Notes: generated by a model from the sequence alone, not told the origin. A DNA stretch of 63,837 nt from Cristatella mucedo (GCA_009760855.2 WPIO01000378.1:1-63837); one strand, 5' to 3'. Shown: positions 46,365 through 58,086, counted from the stretch's first letter. Program-made: numbers and translations.

Positions 46365-47089
46365 GGCGTACGGCGCTTTGTACTTTTGTGGGTAACCATT
46401 AGTTGGACCCAGGACCATCTTCTCAGTAGCCCGGAGTCGCTAGCGAAGCAGTGTGAGTAGGCATACCATAGCCGGCCTCGACGGAGCTGTGTAGGCTGAG
46501 TGAAAAGCGGCGGCTAGTTGAAAGTTGAGTTCTTGCATGCTTAAAAAACTGGGTACTGACTTTTCCGATTATCACTTATGGAGTTATAAATATAAACTGC
46601 ACAAGAGCTAAATAAAAGCCCCTGGAATCAGTCAAAATAACGTTCACAATTGCTTCCGATAATAGCAGCTCAAAGATTCTACATCCACAAAGGAGAGGGC
46701 TGCATTTATTAGCCACCAAAGGCTATGCCTGTTAAACAGTACCCATCGCATACAATAAATCTCTTTCCTACTACGTCCTTGCGAGTCCATGTGTATGTGC
46801 TAGATTTTCTAAGAAGTTGGAAACTCAAGTTAGCAACTATATGACCAATGAGGAGAGTATTGTAAACGCTAAAAATGGACATTTTTATCACTATGGCAGA
46901 AATAACGAATTACGTGAAAGCATCTTTTAAGACATGTAAGGCCTGAAAAGCATACTTCTGCATGTCATTAGTGCACCACTTTACATCAAGTACTACAAAG
47001 GAACTCGTGAAGATAGAGTAAACCATTGCTGCTGGCTCAATGAATGCAATCGGTGGACTATCACTCTTAATTGTATAGGTGAATGATCA

Positions 47090-47501
47090 CTAAAATGTAT
47101 AAATATAAATATAAGTATAAATATAAATATAAATATAAATGTAAATGTAAATATAAATGTAAGTATAAATATAAATATAAATATAAATATAAATATAAAT
47201 ATAAATGTAAATGTAAATATAAATGTAAGTATAAATATAAATATAAATATAAATATAAATATAAATATAAATATAAATATAAATATAAAATATAAATATA
47301 AATATAAAAATATAAATATAAATATAAATATAAATATAAATATAAATATAAATATAAATATAAATATAAATATAAATATAAATATAAATATGAATATAAA
47401 TATAAATATAAATATAAATATAAATATAAATATAAATATAAATATAAATATAAATATAAACATAAATACAAATATAAATATAAAGATATATATATATATA
47501 A

Positions 47502-47540
<39 letters not shown>
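47090..47540. repeat. Hexamer microsatellite (TAAATA)n with a (TA)n end
   Basis: About 390 bases of TAAATA units, with a higher-order pattern of TAAATG and TAAGTA variants at 47137-47235, then (TA)n at 47487-47540. Open frames on both strands (Y-L and F-I repeats; K-Y and N-I repeats) are by-products. Unit 1 has under 100 bases of related AT-rich sequence at this site. Confidence 0.95.
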
Positions 47541-47621
47541 AGAATTTGGGGAAACAGACCGACCGTTCAAAGAACTGCTACCACTAAATGCTGGATCCTT
47601 CAGAGTGTTGAACCGGCAATA

Positions 47622-47656
47622 GGACGCTCCCCCAAAAGAATTTTCGGGGAGCGTCC
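47622..47656. repeat. Near-perfect inverted repeat at a duplication junction
   Basis: A 35-base imperfect palindrome (GGACGCTCCCC ... GGGGAGCGTCC, with pairing continuing through AAAA/TTTT). It lies exactly where the equivalent of 17520 joins the equivalent of 13420. The right arm departs from its homologues (13420, 17950) in the direction that makes it complementary to the left arm. Confidence 0.75.
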
Positions 47657-48181
47657 TTGCTCTTATCGCATATCCAACCGCAAGGTACACTAATTCGTAC
47701 TATCAATAGAGGGATGCCATATTGGCATAAGTTCTGTGTAGGGAAAAACCTGGTCACGAGTCAACCACTGGCATGCCCAATGAAGTTCCTAATGCCAACA
47801 ATATCCATAAAGCAATTGTTTACAGCTTTTGACAATAATTCAGAAGCATGAGTGTCTCCTAGAAGCGTTTTAGAGCTGTCAAAGGCAAAGCTTAAGTTGA
47901 CCTTTTGATGGACTTTGGATAGAAATGGTCACAGAGTGTGACTAATTTCTGAAAAGCTGTATAGGACGAAAGAGGAGTTGTGAGTCGAAACTCGTGTCTT
48001 TCATTAAGAGATTTTTTGAAGCTATAAGTTTCTCCATTAGATGTGGCTGCGTTAATTTATTCTTGAAGAAAGAGCTCGTCTCATTAATGACCCTATGATA
48101 ACCCATCTGCAGTCTCCACTTACAGACAAACTAGATTTAGCCAAATATCCGATTTGTAATGTTCCTCCGGAAAATGGACAC

Positions 48182-49235
48182 AATGGCGAATCACAAAATT
48201 TGCAGCAACGATGACGGGAATATCAATACTCTAGTACTATTAAAACTATAACGTGTCTTCTACGATAATAATCACAATATCCTACTTGAACAATTGAGAA
48301 CGACAACCAGTCAGACAAACGAGGCACCAATATGGTTCAAATCGTACTTGCCTGGCGGCGCTCCTTCCGTGTGGTGTGAGAGTCAGGCCTCATCCACCAG
48401 ATGTATCACCTGCGGAGTCCTATGAGGGTTCGTCCTCGGTTCTTTGCTGTTTTCTGTCAATACAAGGCGTCTACGAAAAGTGATTTCGGCACATACAAAT
48501 GGCCATAACGTTTATGCTAACGATATGTAGCTGTATCTTTAGCTTCAACCCTCGGAATCTGCTGCCGTGATTGATAAGTTTAATGCATGAGTTGTTGACA
48601 TTCATATCTTTTTCCTTTGGCTGAGCTTCCAAAGAAGGCAACAAGGCCACTGCAGCTGACTATCAAAACAGCCGCAAGGCTAGTCTTCAAGTCACAGAGG
48701 TTTGAGCACGTGTATCCTTTGCTAAAAGACCTAGGATGGATACCGGTTGAGTAACGGATGCTTAGCGAAGTTCCATCGCTGACCCGCGTGGCCCGTCACG
48801 GCTTGGCTCCGTCATACCTAGCTGAACCGCTGCACCAGTTTTAGCCTTTTCGTGCTGTCAGGTCATGGGTTGAAAATAACTTAGCTGTTCCGTTCATCCA
48901 CTTAAAGACCGTTGGTGACAGAAGCTTTTGCTCTGCAGGCCTTGGACTGTGGAACTGTCTTCCAAATTTCTTAGGCAATGACACCTAATCTCCTGCAACC
49001 GACTATGGCTGATCCTTTTCGTGAGTCCTGAGCTATTGCTTCCATGCTACTCGCTACCTCAACTGCTCTCCTGACTCTGTTTCCCACTTTCTCTTTGTTG
49101 CTTGTGACGAAGTCTGTTGGCACCCGAATGCTTACCTAAAGCTGCTAAGGCTGTGAGTGTGCTATACAAAACTCTCCTGCATAACACCCACATAGTCTTT
49201 AATACTTTGTGGAGTTACAGACGGAGATTCATTTA
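48182..49235 (+). mobile_element. LINE-B copy, degenerate RT and 3' UTR
   Basis: Counterpart of 13945-15215 without its first part. It retains the motif B region, the thumb (I-P-V-E; R-H-G-L-A-P-S-Y-L-A-E-P) and G-D-R-S-F-C-S-A-G-L-G-L-W-N-C-L-P, then the full 3' UTR. Stops make it inactive. Confidence 0.65.
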
Positions 49236-50125
49236 ATTCGATCTTGAATGTCGGCCAATTTCTCAAGCTAAACGCCAATACAACGGAAATGCTACTCGTC
49301 GGGCAATCCAAGCGTGTGGCTGGTCTAGAAAATACTGCCCTTCTAATAGGCGGCTCTGTTTTGTCTTTTTGTTGCAGCCTGCTCGGAATTTAGGCGTCAT
49401 CACTGAAAACTGCATACATTTTGAAATTTTCTCAAAGAATACTGCCTAAACAGCTAGCCTTTGCGTCTGTTCCCCGGCTAGTCTTTGGTTCTGTCTGCCA
49501 AAACATTAACCGACTCCCTGAGTCTATTTTGACTATGTAATTGCAATTTCATTTTGGCTGTGATACATAGTGTGGCTAGGCAATGCTAGCTACAGCTGGC
49601 AATAAATATGGTTGCAACGCTAGTTAAAAAAACTGAGGTTTGACCACGTTACTTCTGGTTGATCAGAAGAAATGCATACAGTTTTTACCCTGACCCACGA
49701 AGCCAGCGACGGTGTGACTCCAATCATCACTAGGTGAACTGCTAAAATAGTTTCAGCCTCATCGGCCTTTCAACCCATCTGCCCTCAGGTCATCTATGGA
49801 CGTAAAAATAGTAGTATCATTCCAAAGTGTAAGTTAATTAACACGAGAGGTTTTTATCAGCAGGTCCTAGACTTTAGAACTCATTTCCACAAGTCTTATG
49901 GAATGACATGTACTCTCTCCCTGCCGAAAAATAGAAATCCTTTTCAGAAATTTAGAGTTTCTCTTTCGATACCTAAATTTCAATCTCTAATCATCTCTGA
50001 TTTTTACTTTTTCTTCGTTGTGTAAGAGGAAGTCCGATGTCGACGGAGTGCCTGCCGAATGCCAGTTATGCTTTGAGTGTGCTATAGAAAAACCCCTGCA
50101 TAACACCTCCGGTCCTTGTACCTTT
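49236..50125 (+). mobile_element. LINE-B-like fragment, counterpart of 15216-16125
   Basis: Same boundaries and content as the unit 1 copy, with few differences. Confidence 0.6.
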
Positions 50126-51116
50126 ATAGAGGCGTACAGCGCTTGGTACTTTTGTGGGTAACCATCAGTTGGACCCCGGAAAATCTTCTCAGTAGCCCGG
50201 AGTCGTTAGTGGAGCGGTGTGAGTAGGCGCACCATGGCCGGCCCCCACAGAGTGGAGTAGGCTGAGTAAAGGGCGTCAGTTAGTTCAAAGGCATATGAAG
50301 ATGGAGGAGGGCAAATATCAGGGTAGGACCTTCACTAACCACGAGACTAACTCGACCCATGCAGTAGGCGATTGTCGCAGTAGGCCTTTGTTGAAGGCCT
50401 CGTTGTAATTACCAGCAACTGAGCTCTGACGGTGAGGCAGCTGGCAGACCACTCGCCGACTGCAGGTGATGTGGACAAACTGCAGCAACCTATGAATAGG
50501 CGCTGGGATCGAGCGATCCTGTTGCAAATAGGCGTTACTCAGTCGGAAGAATAAAGAAAACCAGCCACATCTAGCTGTGGGAAGTTGCAACATTCGGCTT
50601 GCTACCTTAATAAACTCAAATACAGATTATGCCCTAGTAATTTCAGATGCTCCTTCTCTGTACACCTGGTTTATTAGACGCCCGTTCTCTACTAGCAGCT
50701 AGCTCCGAGTTTCCGGCAAAAATATGAGTTTTCGCTCGCTTTAAAAACTGGGTATTGACTTTTGTGATTTTCACTTATGGAGTTGTATCTGTGGACTGCA
50801 CAAGAGCTTACTAATAGCCCCTGGAATCTTTTGAAATAACGTTCACAATTGCTTACGCCAATAGCAGCTTAAAAATTCCACATCCACAACCGAGAGGACT
50901 GCATTTAATAGCCACCAAAGGCTATGCCTGTTAAGCAGTACCCGTCACATGAAAAACAATTCTTTCCCACTACGTCCTTGCGAGTCCATGTGCATGTACA
51001 AGATTTTCTAAGAAGTTGGAAACTCAAGTTAGCAACTATATGGCCAATGAGGAGAGTGGTGTAAGCGCTATTAAGGGACATTTCATCACGATGGCAGAGA
51101 TTATGTATTACGTGAA

Positions 51117-52420
51117 AGCATGGCCCGTCACGGCTTGGCTCCTTTGTACCTAGCTGAACTGCTGCACCCGATTTAGCCTGTTTGTGCCGTCTGGTCATGG
51201 GTGGAAAAAAATTAGCTGTTCGGTTCATCCGCTTAATGAACGTTGGTGACAGAAGTTTTAGCTCTGCAGGTCTTTGACTGTGGAACTGTCCTTCAAAATT
51301 CTTAGACAATGACAAATACTCTCTTGCTACCGTCTATGGCTGATCCGTTTCACTGGTCCTGAGCTGCTGCTTTCATGCTACTTACTAAACAGCCGTTCTC
51401 CTGACTCTAATTCCCACTTTCTCTTTGTTGTGTGTGACGAAGTCTGTTGGCTTCCGAATGCTTACCGAAAGCTGCTTAGGCTGTGAGTGTGCTATACAAA
51501 ACTCTCCTGCATAACACCCATATAGTCTTTAATGCTTCGTGGAGTTACAGAGGGAGATACATTACATTCGATCTTTAATGTCAGCCAATTTCTAAAGCTA
51601 AACGGCGATGCAACCGAACTGCTACTCGTCGGGCAGAAGAGACTGCTCTTCTAATGGGCGAAGGTGTTTTGTTTTTTGTTGCAGCACGCTCGTAATTTAG
51701 GCGTCGTCATTGAAAACTGCATACATTTTGAAAGTTTCTTCATGAAGACTGCCTCAACAGCTAGCCGTCGTGTCTGTTCCCCGTCTAGGATTAGGGTCTC
51801 TCTGCCAAAGTATTAACTAACTCCCTGAGTCTATATCGGATACGTAATTTCAATTCCATTTCGGCTGTGATGCAAGAGGCCGCTAATCGATCAACATGGT
51901 TGCAAGGCTAGTTATAAAAATCCCCGAGTTTTGACCACGTGGCTTCTGGTTGATCAAAGGATATGGCTTACAGTTTTAGCTCTGACTAAACAAGCCAGCC
52001 ACGGTTTGACTCCCATCATACCTAGCTGAACTGCTACTCTTGTTTCATCTTCATTGGCCTTTAAACCTTTCCTGCCCTCAGGTCATATACTTACAATTAA
52101 TTATTTGTAGCATTCCAAAGCTTAAAGATTATTGGTGGCAAAAGCTTTAGTTCTGCAGTTCCTAGATTTCAGAACTCACTCCCATATGTCTTATGCAACG
52201 ACATGTACTCTCTTGCTGCCGAAAATGGCAAATCCTTTTCAGAAATTTAGAGTTTCTATTTAGATACATAACTTCCTTAATCAGTTCTGATTTCTACTTT
52301 TTCATTGTTGAGTAAGAGGAAGTTCGTTGTCGACCGAATGCGTACCAACTGCCACATAGGGTCGGAGTGTGCTGTCGAAAATCCCCCTGAATAACACCTA
52401 CAGTCCTTGTGCCTTTGTAT
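51117..52420 (+). mobile_element. Third LINE-B pair
   Basis: 51117-51568 holds the LINE-B thumb and 3' UTR. 51569-52420 holds the motif D/E to thumb part (L-L-L-V-G; R-N-L-G-V-V-I-E-N; L-A-L-T-K-Q-A-S-H-G-L-T-P) and a related 3' UTR. Same order as 13945-16125 but diverged, so the pair itself was duplicated. Confidence 0.6.
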
Positions 52421-53839
52421 AGTTTAACAAGGATATGGGATAAAATAATTAGGTCCTTAAATATTTAATATAAAGTCTCCCAATTTCTATATATATAATT
52501 TTTTTCTATATTACAAAGGGAAAACTTGCAAATTGAGCCGTTTCCGAACTTTAAAAAAAGTCTTTAGCCAATTTAAGCAAACGCCCAGGAAGCCTCAATT
52601 GACTAAATTGTGGTTGCAAAAGGTAGGACAGTTGTCATTGGTTCGACTGGAAGCCTGATTCGAATATTTCACTGTATTTTGAGCGCACAGGCACTAGCAT
52701 TTTAGCAAGCCAGACACACCAATCCTTGATCACTCACAACTAACCTGGCTTAAAGCAGTTACCAGCTCTTAAGTAAGAAGTTTTTGTCCTAAATATTAGC
52801 CCATTAGTGAATTTAAATTCATCAGCTGCTAACTGTCGTTGAACGGCAGAAACTAGGTCGAGAAAGTCAGCCGGCTCATTGTCTAGTACAAACCTTAGTT
52901 CGTACCGAGTTATACTACTTCCTTACTGTTTAATCAACCATATGCCAGTGGTGTGTGTGGTTTTATTAGCTAAACACCGGTCATGAGGTTGGAATATGCC
53001 TAGCAAGAGCGTTGGCATGAAGGCTACTTTAGGACGCCAACCAAAATACACCCGGATGACACTGCCATAGCTGACAAGCTTTTTGGGAAAGCTGTGCCAT
53101 GAAATGACCTTGGCCTGTCGGCATGCCTATTAACTAGTTAAGGGAACTTATGTGGCTGTTTATTGCCCTCTCTTCTTCGAGGCATGGCTTAGTCAGTGCC
53201 CGTGTATTGTACATAGAATCTTCAATTGCCTTGTTTCCCTTGCATTGATTTCACTAGTTAGCTTGGCTACAAGAACTCTTCCACTTGTAACCAAAGAGAG
53301 AGAAGGACACAGGTTTCAATCAATCGGCAGTGCCTGGTAAGTGTCATCCTTAATGCAGCCGCTTGCCGTAGATTCTAGCAATACAAAGTCAGCGAAGATG
53401 GTTGCGATTCTTTAGTCAACAAAATAACTCTAATTACTTAAGCACAGTCATTGGCACTGAACTAGCTACATAGAAATCCTGTGGCAAGAAGACTCATCAC
53501 CAAAAGCCAAAATGCTATTAGGGTGTCACTTTTAGGGTGACTTGGGCGAGTTTTTTTTCGGGCACGGTAGGTAAGAAAACATCTCGTGCCATAGGCTGAG
53601 GAGACTTGCTAGCCGAATCAGGAAATTGGGTGGGGCAAGGTGATTTGCTTACTTTCTGCTTCTACGAGCAGCTGGTAGGTCTACTGTAGACATATAGTAT
53701 GGCATAGATTCTACAGGGTTTCATTGTATCCTTGGCTCACTGCATAGATCCTTGTACTTTTGCAGGCATGAGATGTTGCTTTTTAACAAGAGAAACACCT
53801 CACAGCAATACTAGAACTAGGCCGAAGTGAGTGATAAGT
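52421..53839. other. Unique sequence upstream of the signal-peptide exon
   Basis: No homologue elsewhere in the window and no LINE. Two stretches have the look of small exons: about 53276-53337 (acceptor-like TTTCACTAG; donor GTAAGTG at 53338) and about 53766-53827 (acceptor CTTTTGCAG; donor GTGAGTG). Neither contains a convincing reading frame. They may be untranslated 5' exons. Confidence 0.3.
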
Positions 53840-54043
53840 ATGATACGACAAGTAGCATTGAGAGATTCGCTTTCAAAGATAAACGTCGCTTTAACAGTGC
53901 TTAAATGCTTACAGGATCGTCTGCATGATCTGCTAAAATTGGAAAACCGACATCACTCTTCATCAGTAAATGAATCATCCTGTAGACAAGATTTTCCACG
54001 TAGTTCTCAGTTTCGCAAGACCACCACCATTTCAGCTGGGTAA
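53840..54043 (+). CDS. Unassigned small ORF with a helical, leucine-rich centre
   Basis: 67 codons from an ATG with A at -3. The middle (L-R-D-S-L-S-K-I-N-V-A-L-T-V-L-K) looks amphipathic and helical, followed by a Ser/His-rich tail. No family recognised. It ends about 120 bases before the signal-peptide exon, on the same strand. It may be the 3' end of an upstream gene, an upstream ORF, or chance. Confidence 0.2.
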   Translation: MIRQVALRDSLSKINVALTVLKCLQDRLHDLLKLENRHHSSSVNESSCRQDFPRSSQFRKTTTISAG

Positions 54044-54086
54044 TGGTAATTTCGAAAGGTAGAGAATCATCAGGTCATGTGTTCCG

Positions 54087-54103
54087 ATTGGCATTGCATA
54101 AAA
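54087..54103 (+). promoter_or_regulatory. Possible core promoter of the inhibitor gene
   Basis: An inverted CCAAT box (ATTGG at 54087) and a TATA-like CATAAAA at 54097-54103 lie 63-80 bases before the ATG at 54166. An initiator-like TTCACTG sits about 30 bases downstream. This is a plausible arrangement for a short 5' UTR, but the motifs are weak and could be chance. Confidence 0.25.
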
Positions 54104-54165
54104 CGTCTTGCTGAGCCACGAACTGCTATTCACTGCACAGAGCAGATCGAGCAACTGCTGTGAAG

Positions 54166-54244
54166 ATGAGCCAAACTGCAATCTCCTGTTGCGTTGCTGT
54201 CGCAACACTCCTGCTGGTAGCAGCTGCTGGTGCGAGAAGTCCAG
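54166..54244 (+). CDS. Signal-peptide exon, probable first coding exon of a secreted antistasin-type inhibitor
   Basis: ATG at 54166 in a good context (A at -3) begins 26 codons: a short polar start, the hydrophobic core C-C-V-A-V-A-T-L-L-L-V-A-A-A-G-A, then R-S-P, with likely cleavage after A-G-A or A-A-G. The frame meets TAG at 54248, so it must be spliced. Donors GTTCGT at 54245 or GTGCGA at 54230 both leave phase 1, the phase required by E1 and E2. Next on the same strand come the intact E1 (60055) and E2 (62700) exons, about 5.8 and 8.5 kb away. Both donors are weak, so the link to those exons is inference. No second copy exists in the window. Confidence 0.5.
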
Positions 54245-54249
54245 GTTCG

Positions 54250-54991
54250 TAGCAACTTGCATGTCTGCCTGCTAAAAGCCAAAGCATTGCTTTCGACTAA
54301 CGTTCTTTACTCCCTTCCAATTAACTCACAGTATGATGCTTTTCTATTCATGGTCTGACAGCTTGGCTAACACCAGGACAAATTAACCCTTGCGACCATA
54401 TTTAAAGTGAACAAAAATCAGTGTCATAGCAAATGGGCGATGTTAATGGTGTATGCTGCAGCATCTGGTAGGCATAATAAGCTGCCTAGATTGGTGCTCC
54501 CCATAGAAGCAGGCGAACGTCATTGCCCCTAGTCTTCACAACTGGCTACCTAAATGTATCAATATACAAAAGGAAATGCATAGATTTATGACCATCTCAC
54601 CAATTCTAAATAGTCCTCACGGCTCGGCTATGTAAACATTGAGCTTTCTACCGATACCGACTGTTTCGTTTATTGTGAGGCTTTATGTAATGAAATCTCT
54701 TGTGAGAGGATCGTGCAGCAAATGAAATGGACTAAGTGGACCCTGAACCGAATAAACTGCTAAGCACTTTTTGGAAAGTATTAGATGACACGAGCGTTGA
54801 TTTAATAAGAAAGTCCCAAACATTAACTACCAATAACCTGTGTGTTATAAATTTCAGAATGCTTCCGGCTCTGCAAAATGCATGCCTAAATTTGTGAATT
54901 GCTGTCTATCGGCATTTTACTCTGTCTTACTTTGTCGAGGACAGTGATTTACTCACTCTTGTTATCGTTTTTTGTATAGCTGCACTTGACT
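54250..54991. other. First-intron-like sequence
   Basis: No gene or repeat recognised up to the LINE-A tail at 54992. Confidence 0.4.
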
Positions 54992-55566
54992 CTCATAATA
55001 ATAATAATAATAATAATAAGAATAATTCACTTGATTGAGCGCCCTCAGAGAACTTAATCTCTCTCTAGGCGCTTTAAATTTGCTGTAAAGTGAAATGCAA
55101 TTGAATGGTAAGTAAAATCATGCTTGAAAAAAACAACCGAAATGAATAACATGGTTAGGTGTGACATGCACAGGACCAGCATGCAAATGTGGTTAGTGAC
55201 AGCATGTACAGTGTCAGCACACATAAGCACGTGATGGACGAATCATAGCGACCCACTAAATGCTGTCCTAAATAGGTGTGTTCTTAAGTTCCTTTTAAAT
55301 GTGGTCAGGTCAGGGTATGTTCTGACGCAGGTCGGGAGGGAGTTCCAGGCGTTGTGAGCATATGAACTAAATGCACGGTCTCCGAAGGATTTAAGGTTTG
55401 TATGAGGTATTTCTAGACTGTTGGATTCCGAAAAGTGGGTGGTACGATGCTTAGCCTGATGGGGTAGTATATCTGACAGATAGGCTGGAGCCAGAGAATG
55501 AAGGGACCTAAAAGTGAGTGACAAAACCTTGAAGTCAATCCGTTGCTTGACTGGTAGCCCGTGCAT
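54992..55566 (-). mobile_element. LINE-A 3' end, 5'-truncated
   Basis: An (AAT)n tail at 54992-55025, the 3' UTR, then an open C-terminal RT frame (55243-55566; G-L-P-V-K-Q-R at the truncation, S-F-G-D-R-A-F-S-S later). It is close in sequence to the long copy at 40394, so a young insertion. It abuts repeat X at 55567. Confidence 0.75.
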
Positions 55567-56565
55567 ATCTCTACTATGTCAATTGTGCAGTCACCAATTC
55601 AAGTATTGAAGCTTTTAAATACTGTGTAACAAAGCCTCACGATCTCCAGTAAAAACAGTGTGCACTGAATATGGTGTCACGGAATAGCACTAAGTTGTAG
55701 TCGGACGGGGGCAACTTATGTAAAATATGCTAAACATGAATCCATAACATTTTAGCCCGAACTTGTTATAACAAAAAGCGTTCTGACAATCCAGTGAATC
55801 TCTCTTCTGCCCGGACAGGTTAATGTGGACGTGAGCACTATTTTTAATATCATCCTCTTTTGGCATGTCTGAATAAAATCAACGAGTCCATGTGTGTAAA
55901 CGCCAATAAATTGTTGGTATCTTGCTGGACAATTATTAATCTATTAAGCTTCCGATATTGTTATTGGAATACATAGTTGTTGCTATGCATCAAGTGCCTT
56001 AATCCACACATTTGATTAGATTTATTTTGGTGTGATGTCAATATAGAACATTTAGCCTCCTGTAAGGTCTAAATCGAAAGATGCATGATTTGAAGTTGCT
56101 TCCTTGGCAGCACATATAAAGTGCCTAGATAGAGATTAAGTAACCTAAAGGAGCTACACACATGTATAATGAATATTTTTAGTAAAATGTTCTCAAAATT
56201 AAACCTCGTCGACCGTCAAAAAAATCACACAGCAGTGATACTTAGGTAGCTTTTAGGGATGGCTGTTGACACTTCTGGCTGAAGATAGATGCCTAATCGA
56301 ACTAACCCATGAACAGACTGATATAACAGTTTGGGCATTTTTCATTTCCTATTTCTTACTATTAGTTGTGTGTATAACTTGTAAAAGTTGAAAAAACACT
56401 AGCTGATTTAAAAGCCTCTTTTTGTATCGCGATATACCTTTACGGCTATCACTACCTCTTGCAGTGGCGATACAGGATCGCCAGCCGCAGGATTCGACCT
56501 CATTACCTCCGGGCCGAGGTCGAGAAAACCAACTGCCTTACCTAGTAAGCCATTACGGCTTAACT
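55567..56565 (-). mobile_element. Repeat X, second full copy
   Basis: Counterpart of 18985-19980 with the tRNA-like head at about 56440-56565 (B box complement at 56490-56499). It serves as the empty-site reference for the LINE-A insertion at 40394-42505. Confidence 0.5.
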
Positions 56566-57694
56566 TCAAGACTTTTCTAATTATGCTGATCCAGTGGCAT
56601 TTCAGATTAAATTCCTTCCTATAATAATATTAATCATAATAGTAATACATTTTATTATAGTCTAGGCGATCTTAATCTCTTTCTAGGCACTTTATATAGG
56701 CTGCAAAGCAAGCTTCGTTGAATGGTTAGTAATAGCATGCTCAATGAAGACAAGCGTCACATAGTTAGAGCTGACATGCACAGGCTCAGATTGCAAATGT
56801 GGTGAGTAGCAGCATGCACAGTGCCGGCGTGCATAAACAAACACGGAACGAATCACCTACCCACTAAATGCTTCGTTGACTGTATGTGTTATCAGCTTTA
56901 AGTAATGTCATCAAGTCTTGGAATGTTGTCATTATGCCACTCGGAAGTGGGTTATATTCTTCAGAAACATACTAAATACAGGCACAGTTCGTAGAGAATT
57001 TGAGGTTCCTTCGAGGTACAGGTAGACTGGTAGATTCAGAAGAGCAAATAGTTTCGATGCTTAGCCTGTGGGGGGTAAATCCGAGAGGTATGCTGCAGCC
57101 AAGTATTGAAGGGACCTAAAAGTCACTGACAAAACCTTGACCTTAATGAGCAGCCTGATTGCGAGGCAGTGCAGGTGAGCAAGACAATCAACACGTTAGC
57201 AAGAGGGAGAGTTAAAACCATGAACAGAACCCGACTAAGTAGAGAACCCTGACTTACCTCATACTTCCGTGGGTCCATGGATAATCGTTGTATATTGAGA
57301 TCGATACTCTGGAATCTCTCATTGAGATAGGACCTGAACCACCACAGTGCAGTACCAGTGATGCCCAGCTGATATAGAAGGCACTCCAGAAAGACTTAGT
57401 CATCGATAGTAGCAAAAGCAGCAGAACGAGTAAATATACTCCTCCCAAGTCTGCATTCCTGAAAAAGTCTCTGTACACCCAAAGCAATGCTGACTCTGTG
57501 GAGGGATTAGCTCTAAAACCGTACTGGAACTTACTCGCAAGATTTTAAGTTTCAATGCACGGGTTCAGCTGGACTGCCATGGTTCGCTGCAGTGTCTTTG
57601 ATAGGAATGATAGAAGGGAGACTGGGCGGAAGTCCGTTCTGTCAAGTTGTCTTGGTCAAGTGTTGCTTACTCGAGTAATGACCTGAATACAGCC

Positions 57695-57965
57695 TTTCGT
57701 ATAGTGGAATGTAATATATCTCAGTCCGAAGCTTCACAATATCATAAAGACAATTTGTGTGTTACGTAAGACAGTTTTGTATAGCACACTCACAGCCTAA
57801 GCGGCTTACGGTGGGCATTCGGTAGCCCAGAGACTTCGTCTCACCCATCAACGAGAAAGTGGGAAACAGAGTTAGGAGAGCAGTCGAGGTAGTGAGTAGC
57901 ATAGAGGTAGCAGCTCAGGACCGGTGAAAAGGATGAGCCATAGTCGGCATTAAGAGAGCAGGGAC
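57695..57965 (-). mobile_element. LINE-B 3' end inside old LINE-A
   Basis: Minus-strand LINE-B 3' UTR with the tail at its left end. Same insertion site as 638-905 and, inverted, 34810-35078. Confidence 0.65.
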
Positions 57966-58086
57966 ATGATTTGTGGCCCGTGACGTTTCGATGATGCTAG
58001 TTATGCATTCCTGCAGCAGATCAATGAATCGTAGAAGAAGAAAAGTAGGGATATGGTATACAGGATTCTTTCTCTTCTTTGGCTGG

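Larger units (their letters stand above)
47660..51116 (+). repeat. Near-identical long repeat, copy 2 (pair of 13436-17115)
   Basis: See 13436-17115. It lacks about 230 bases of the LINE-B RT. It ends at 51116 in a junction to a further LINE-B fragment. Confidence 0.75.
35406..57066 (+). repeat. Tandem unit 3
   Basis: Starts at the equivalent of position 2630 and runs parallel to unit 1: 35405-38690 to 2630-5890, 38710-39960 and 42725-43115 to 8035-9715, 43115-44710 to 9720-11300, 44710-46220 to 11300-13060, 47660-51116 to 13436-17115, and 55567-57060 to 18985-20460. Material absent from unit 1 includes the composite insertion at about 39962-42730 with the longest LINE ORF, and 51150-55560, which carries the signal-peptide exon. 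Confidence 0.65.

Noticed and set aside
46993-47690. Long ORFs on both strands made of Y-L, F-I, K-Y and N-I repeats
   Set aside because: They are translations of the hexamer microsatellite and exist in every frame without stops; not genes.
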